A stretch of DNA of 64,000 bases from contig OY986438.1 of the NCBI GenBank assembly GCA_963920525.1, positions 135,465,022-135,529,021 of the forward strand. The letters are read 5' to 3'. This document shows, one piece after another, positions 58,680 through 64,000 of the stretch. The notes beneath the pieces were generated by a model. It was not told the DNA's origin and ran no database searches. It worked only from the letters and a program-made list of their open reading frames with translations. The stretch's first letter is position 1. Each line of letters opens with the position of its first letter. The position numbers and the translations under genes are program-made. The stretch comes from Dichetophora obliterata (taxonomy: Eukaryota; Arthropoda; Insecta; Diptera; Sciomyzidae).

Positions 58680-60172
58680 TTAATGTGTTTTGTTTTGCTC
58701 TTGTTACTTTATAACTGAATTAATTAGTATTTTTTAGTTTCAAGTAATAAATAACAAAAAATTGTATTAAAAAAGGTTAAGAACTATGTACTTCTTAAAA
58801 TATTCAATCCCGAACTAATCCCGGGATCCCGGGATTGAGATTTTCAATCCCTATAATCCTAGGATCGAGAAAAGCTTCCAGGATTGGACTTCCTAGTATG
58901 TATGTATCAGGGTGCGGAGAACGTTTGAAATATGATTGTTCTCAATTATCGTTCTCCTCATATAAAATTGTTCTCGCAAATTATCACGAACGAATGGGGA
59001 ATTCTCTGCTGGCGTCGTATTTTTTATTTCTGAAAAATTTGTCAGTTTCAAATTTATTCGATCGAATTTTTCACAAAAAAATAATAAGCAACGAACGTTC
59101 GTTTTTAATTTTTCATAAAAATTAATCGTTCAAAGAAAAATTCATGAACGTTCGTTTCCTAAAAAAAGTTATGTTCCGACTATCAGCATCCACATCGTCG
59201 AGCGAGGATTCTTTTCTATTTTGTATGCGTCATCGAGTTTGGTGTGTATTGTTTCTTGTATACGTTTTTATTTTTGCATTGTCGCAAAAAAATGTTGCAA
59301 ATGCGTAGCAACGAGCGCTGTTTGTTTTGCTGTTGAATTAACATTTTTCCATACAAGGGCAAATTATTTTATCATAAAAAACACAAATAAAAATTGATTT
59401 GACCTTGTAGATGTTATCACCATTCCGTACAAGGGTGAATAATTTTGTCATTACATCTGTGTCGATAAGCAATAATAGCTTAATTCGACTTACGACAGAT
59501 CTAAGTTATTGATGTAGCAGTGTTCTACGCATATAGTACTATAAACACACAAAATCTAGAGCTTTTAACATGACCAAAAACAAAGTTATGACACAATAAC
59601 AAAAGACTCTTCCATTTAACTTATATGGCGATTGAATATATGAAAAACTGCTTATTTAGCGGTCATAATACTAAATACAATTTTTGGGACTATGTCCTCT
59701 TTTTGAACGGAAAAATTGTACTTTTGGATTATGTTTATTATTTGTAGTTTTGGATTACCAGAAAAGCACGATAAATAGCACTTATAGTATTTTTCAACGA
59801 TTGTGGTATGTGGTAATTCTCATGTTATTTTGTGAGAAAAATCTTTCGCGTGGGAAAAAAATACCTCAAAACACCACAAAATACCACAATACCTCAAAAT
59901 TATTTAAAACCTCCCAAATTACTTCAATTACGTGGTAAAAATTCGAATTAAGGGAACGTTGCGTTAATTGAATTGTTCAAATGACTGAATGCACTTGTTA
60001 GTGGTGGTTTGTATGTATCTATTTTCTTTTTGCTTTTTTGAGGTATTATGGGATTTTGTGTTAGTTTTGAGGTACTTTGTGGTAGTTTGAGATATTTTGG
60101 GAGTGTGGTAATCTTGAGAATTAAATGCGAGAAAAAGACAATTTAGGTGGTAATTCCATCTTGTGACACTGC

Positions 60173-60300
60173 CCCTATTATGAATTATTTGTCGCCCGAA
60201 ATCAAAAAAGGTAAATCTCAAGAACATTTTGAAAAAATCTGTTATATTAAAAAGGAAAAACCCTTTTTTGATTCCGGGCGAAAAATTATTCATGATAGGG
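60173..60300. mobile_element. 128-bp inverted-repeat MITE
   Basis: CCCTATTATGAATTATTTGT, then CGCCCGAAATCAAAAAAGG, is mirrored by CCTTTTTTGATTCCGGGCGA, then AAAATTATTCATGATAGGG, with four or five mismatches and a 50-base loop. Nested in the hAT element. Confidence 0.75.
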
Positions 60301-60827
60301 CTGAATAAGAAAGTCTCCAAAGGAAGAAACCTTTATATGATGGAAGTGCCGATCGCGAGACTGCCAATTTATCACTTATACTGAGGAGAATACGATAACT
60401 GGTGCGCCGCGATTTGACAATGGATTCGTGAAGTACTTTTAATAAAAATAGGAATGGCCGAAAGAAAAATCTATGATCGATTTGTTTTCGAGTTATTAAT
60501 TTTTTTAATTTGATTATCATTTAATCTTTCAATCAATCAATATCGATTTCAATCAATAGATCAATGTTTTAAATCTATGAGATAATGGTAAAGATATAGA
60601 TATTTTATTGAACAGATCTTGTACCAAGCAACAAAATATTAAACATAGATAACTAGTTGAGGTATCGATATTCTGTTCGAACAAACATTTTTTTTTTTTG
60701 TTATGAAAAGAACAACACTTTCTAATGGCGGCGCCCCAGTTATCGTAATAGTTCCTTTATACTTTTGCAGACCAGTGTTATTGAAAACATACGTATAAAA
60801 ACGTTCTTCACTTCCTGATTTTCTGTG

Positions 60828-61029
60828 ATGGGTAGAGTATCAAAAATAGACAAAAAAATCTCTGGTCATCTATAACACAATAAGTAAAATTTCCAAATGT
60901 CTTTTATGCGAAAAACCTCTCATGGGATGTGTACTAGGGAATATCAAAAGGCATTACGAGAGTATGCACAAACATAATTTTGACGATGCTTCATCATCAA
61001 GATCATCAAGAAGTATTCATACAATCTAA
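60828..61029 (+). pseudogene. N-terminal BED-type zinc finger of a hAT transposase
   Basis: The ATG at 60828 gives MGRVSKIDKKISGHL, a stop, then KCLLCEKPLMGCVLGNIKRH and YESMHKHNFD. The C-x2-C pair and the H/H pair after NIKRHYESMH match a BED finger, the usual DNA-binding N-terminus of hAT transposases. One internal stop breaks it and no catalytic domain follows before the element ends 475 bases later, so the rest was deleted. Confidence 0.65.
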
Positions 61030-61639
61030 TCATATAACAACAATCATAACAAACCATATTTTTTTATTTGATTGGGCATATAGTTTATTTATCTTATTAA
61101 AACATTATTTTTCGTCATATAATATGTGCAGTAAACATCTGTATTTTGGTTTCATCTTTTCATGGCAGCAAGTGTACAGAAATACAACAATAAACTTATA
61201 TTTTGTCTAATAACTCTACGTACAAAAGAACGTTCGTGAATTTTTTCTTCAAACGCTCATTTTGAATGAACAATTACAAACGAACGTTTGTTGCTTTTTG
61301 TTGTTGTGTGAAAAATTCGTTCGAAAAAATACAAAGCTCACAAATTTATCAGTGATAAAAAAACGACGCAAGCAGAACGTTCCTTTTTCAATTGCGAACG
61401 TTGGTCTGCTTTTAAATTTTTCGTTTGAAAAATTCTCACACACAGCAAAAAACGAACGATAAGATCGTATTTTAATCAATTACGAACGAATTTTTCCGCA
61501 CCCTGGTATGTATGTACTATATATGTCCGTCAAAACTTCCAAGCCATTTTTCGACAACTTGTTGGTATCCGATTAAGCTGAAATTAAGCATATGTAAGTC
61601 CGGTGACAATGCAATATTATGACAAAAAAAATTTGTCAC

Positions 61640-61690
61640 ACCTCTTTTTACCGCCCACAAATCAATAAAAATGCTATATCCCCATTAGTT
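61640..61690. repeat. reverse-complement fragment of the 2.5-kb tandem family
   Basis: TTTTTACCGCCCACAAATCA, then ATAAAAATGCTATA, is the reverse complement of 2694-2735. It ties the two ends of the window to one dispersed repeat family. Confidence 0.75.
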
Positions 61691-61842
61691 TTGAAAATAA
61701 AAGATGTGAATAATAAGCTTTTAAGACTAAAAAGTAAAAAATAAATAAAAAGTCAAAAAATTTTTTTAAAAAATAAGATTTTGTTTAAAAAAGACGAACT
61801 AAAAAGAAAAAATAAATAAAAGTAACATTTGTCATATATGTA

Positions 61843-62135
61843 TAAAGTAGGTATATTCTAGGTGCAGAAGAACCTCTCTCTTGGTTACTCATCATCATAG
61901 TATAAACGTACAATACGTAAATTGGTAAGTTCTAAGGACTTATATAAATTTAGAATTTTTCAAATACATTTATATTTAAAAGCTTAAGGCACTGATATTG
62001 TGTAGTAAACATGTAAAATGGATCGCAGTTTATATACAGGTAAGCTTACTAAAAGATTCAATGCCACTGATAATGTGATATGATGATGAGTAGCCAAGAG
62101 AGGGATTTTTCTGCACCTAGAAAATACCTACTATA
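61843..62135. mobile_element. MITE with about 55-bp TIRs
   Basis: AAAGTAGGTATATTCTAGGT, GCAGAAGAACC, TCTCTCTTGG.TACTCATCAT on the left is mirrored at 62082-62135 with a few mismatches and an indel. TATA on both sides may be the target duplication. The interior has no coding frame. Confidence 0.8.
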
Positions 62136-62137
62136 TA

Positions 62138-63255
62138 CAAGGACCGAAGAAGAGAAGCACTGTCAGCTCCGTATGTTCGTTATATTGTGAAAAAAGTTAA
62201 AAAAACTGGCATCCTCATCGATAAACCAAAGCGTGAAAAGCCAAAAGCAGTGCGTACACCCGAGAATATTGCTGCTGGGGCAGAAAGTGTACTTGAAGCG
62301 TCATCAACATCAATTCACCGTCATTCTCAACAATTGAACATTTCGGAGACATCATTGTGACGAATTTTGCATAAAGACCTTGGTATGACGCCAAACAAAG
62401 TCCAATTGGTTCAGGAGTTGAAGCCAAATGACCATCCAATGCGTTTTCGCTTCGCTAAGTGGGCCTGCGATCGACTTACAGAAGATGCCGATTTTGCCAA
62501 AAAAATCATCTTTTCAGATGAAGCTCACTTTGATCTTGGCGGGTATGTAAACAAGCAAAATTGTCGCATTTGGGGCACAGAAAACCCGCACGCATACATT
62601 GAAAAGCCGCTGCACCCAAAACGAGGCACTGTTTGGTGCGGATTTTGGTCCAGAGGCATAATTGGGCCATTTTTCTTCGAAAATGAGCAAGGAGTGGCCG
62701 TTACAGTCAATGGCGATTGTTATCGGGCCATGTTAAACGAATTTTTGTTCACAAAAATTGAAGAGGAGGATATTGGCAACATTTGGTTTCAACAGGACGG
62801 CGCTACGTGCCACACAGCTGAGGCTACACTCGATGTTTTGCGCCCTGTTTTTGAAGATTGCATTATCAGCCGCAGAACTGATGTCGTTTGGCCACCTCGG
62901 AGCTGCGATTTGACACCGCTGGACTATTATTTGTTGGGTGCCCTCAAAGATAAGTGTAACGCCGACAAGCCAGAGACAATTGACGCTTTAAAGGACAATA
63001 TTTGCGAAGCCATTGGTGAAATACAGCTGCACACAATCGATAATGTGCTTAAAAATTGGACCGATCGTGTAGGCTACTGCATGGCCAGCAGAAGCAGCCA
63101 TTTGAATGAAATTATTTTCCATTATTAACCGGAAGGATTGTACTTTCAAATAAGAAAAGAAATTTGAGAAAATATCCAGCAGTTTTTTTTTATAGAATTT
63201 TCAAAAAACATCGAAAACATTTCAGAAACACCAAAAAGTTATTTGGCGGACCCTG
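62138..63255 (+). mobile_element. mariner (DD41D) copy 5, 5' part deleted
   Basis: The right end GTTATTTGGCGGACCCTG is the inverse of the copy-3 left end, followed by TA (63256-63257). The left tip CAAGGACCG (62138) looks like a mutated CAGGGTCCG and then jumps into coding sequence, so the 5' UTR and the start of the gene are deleted. Same subfamily as copy 3. Confidence 0.85.
62160..63128 (+). pseudogene. mariner transposase, intact catalytic half, DD41D triad present
   Basis: The remaining DNA-binding part reads LSAPYVRYIVKKVKKTGILI then DKPKREKPKAVRTPENIAA; a TGA replaces an Arg codon at 62358. From 62367 the frame is open for 253 codons: KIIFSDEAHFDLGGYVNKQN (first Asp), TVWCGFWSRGIIGPFFF, WFQQDGATCHTAEATLDVL (second Asp), WPPRSCDLTPLDYYLLGAL (third Asp), ending IIFHY. 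I count 41 residues between the second and third Asp, the diagnostic spacing of rosa-type mariners. The N-terminal region is lost so the copy is not autonomous, but the catalytic half is the cleanest in the window. Confidence 0.93.
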
Positions 63256-63257
63256 TA

Positions 63258-64000
63258 CATATATGACAAAAGTCACTTAAATTTTTTTCTTTTTAGTTCA
63301 CGTCTTTTTTAAATAAAAGCTGAATTTTAAAAAAAATTTTTTAATTTTTATTTTGTACAATTGAAAAACAGAGATGGTGGTGTAATGTACTAAAGATGTC
63401 AGTTTTCCAAAAACATCGATGCATCGAAGCAAAACATCGATATTTTCGATGAATCGATGTTTTTCGGATCCCTACATTGGCCTGTAAAGGAAAAATTTTC
63501 AACGAATTTCACTGTTTGATAAATCCAAAATAATGTTAAACCATAGAAATAAATGGGAGAGAGATTCCGCATTTATAGGTCGCAATGCCCTCAGTACGCC
63601 CAGAATCTAACAGTAAGGGTGATCATTTTTGGAAACCACAGTTTTTATTAATGAAGCTTAAAACAATTTATTCGGATTCAATGATAGATAAGTATTTCTT
63701 CGAAAAACGATATCAAAGTAAATAAAGCTTCATCAAATTTCTTATTCAATTCATTTCCAAAGATTTTATTTTATTAAACACACAAGATTTATACATTTAC
63801 ATTAAATATCTTATACAAATGTTATTTACTACAATATTTTTAGTGCAATAAATGTAGATTTATAACTTAACAAATTTTCGAAACATATTTACATAAATTA
63901 ACTAAAAACTTTTTACAACAGTTTATTACCAATAGTATAGGAAGCTCGTCTTGAGATGACTAACTAAACAAATATCGATGCTCTTAAAGAGACTAGAAGT
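63258..64000. other. noncoding; ATCGAT-rich repeat end at 63405-63475
   Basis: Besides the right palindrome arm (to 63340), the sequence has AACATCGATGCATCGAAGC, AACATCGATATTTTCGATG and GAATCGATGTTTTTCGGATC followed by CCTA, which reads on the minus strand as TAGGGATCCG, a hAT-like end. The partner end was not found in this window. The last 500 bases show nothing. Confidence 0.5.

Larger units (their letters stand above)
57155..58850 (+). mobile_element. hAT remnant B (CCCGGGAT ends)
   Basis: TCCCGGGATTGTCTTTCCGG on the left and GATCCCGGGATTGAGATTTT on the right match hAT remnant A through TATTACAAATATTCATGTAA and long following stretches. Two nested elements are inside: a piggyBac-type MITE (57777-58261), absent from copy A, and a GGTATTCA MITE (58326-58679), shared with copy A. 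Confidence 0.75.
58908..61505 (+). mobile_element. hAT element, 2.6 kb, with perfect 8-bp duplication and long diverged TIRs
   Basis: The ends CAGGGTGCGGA and TCCGCACCCTG are flanked by GTATGTAT at 58900-58907 and 61506-61513, a perfect 8-bp duplication. The inverted similarity continues inward for about 260 bases at lower identity, with many CGAACGTTCG and GTTCGTT words on both sides that look like transposase-binding repeats. A BED-finger remnant lies near the right end. The interior also holds ACCACAAAATACC / GGTATT inverted low-complexity blocks (59800-60155) and a 128-bp inverted-repeat element. Confidence 0.9.
61756..63340. repeat. palindromic element split at its centre
   Basis: The left arm (61756-61842) with TTTAAAAAAGACGAACTAAA, AAGAAAAAA and TTTGTCATATATGTA is the inverse of the right arm (63256-63340) TACATATATGACAAAAGTCA, TTTTTCTTTTTAGTTCACGT, CTTTTTTAAAT. 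The arms would meet at GTCATATATGTACATATATG with the central TA. Between them now are a MITE and mariner copy 5. Confidence 0.7.

Overview
This is AT-rich eukaryotic DNA from a brachyceran (higher) fly. The evidence is several DD41D mariners of the rosa type (first described from tephritid flies), R1- and LOA-like retrotransposons, short GT-AG introns of about 50-75 bases, CA/GTT microsatellites and abundant short inverted-repeat elements. I found no recognisable host gene. The window is best read as intergenic or intronic DNA in which nearly all recognisable coding sequence comes from mobile elements in several layers of nesting.

0-9 kb: a terminal-inverted-repeat (TIR) element with internal tandem units, a hAT element with a perfect 8-bp target duplication and a broken transposase, a 285-bp miniature inverted-repeat element (MITE), mariner copy 1 and a 27-bp perfect inverted-repeat pair. 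9-11.2 kb: a 958-bp perfect (GATATA)n array runs directly into a 5'-truncated R1-like retrotransposon, which ends in an A-run followed by the same hexamer. 11-16.5 kb: mostly empty, with a piggyBac-type MITE, a foldback element and a tRNA-derived SINE. 16.5-19.6 kb: a dead transposase gene carrying a hAT-derived MITE, followed by a four-exon reading frame (210 aa) that is still intact.

20-27 kb: mariner copy 2 with clear TIRs, a MITE, microsatellites, tRNA-like SINE heads and a 709-bp near-palindrome. 27.8-33.5 kb: a LINE split by mariner copy 3, then a LOA-like LINE split by a hAT remnant. 34-41 kb: repeats, a foldback element with tandem sub-repeats, an internally deleted mariner (copy 4) and a 1.27-kb hAT-like element. 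42.5-49.3 kb: a second LOA-like copy with RNase H, then a 4.4-kb DNA transposon with about 430-bp TIRs and a decayed multi-exon transposase gene, interrupted by a second copy of the 27.8-kb LINE.

49-64 kb: diverged tandem repeats, a pogo-like remnant, foldback elements, a second SINE copy, a second copy of the hAT remnant (with a piggyBac-type MITE absent from the first copy), a 2.6-kb hAT element with a perfect 8-bp duplication, and mariner copy 5, apparently inserted at the centre of a palindromic element.

Related copies inside one window let several insertions be checked against an unoccupied site or a related structure. All family assignments come from visible motifs and recall; no database search was run.
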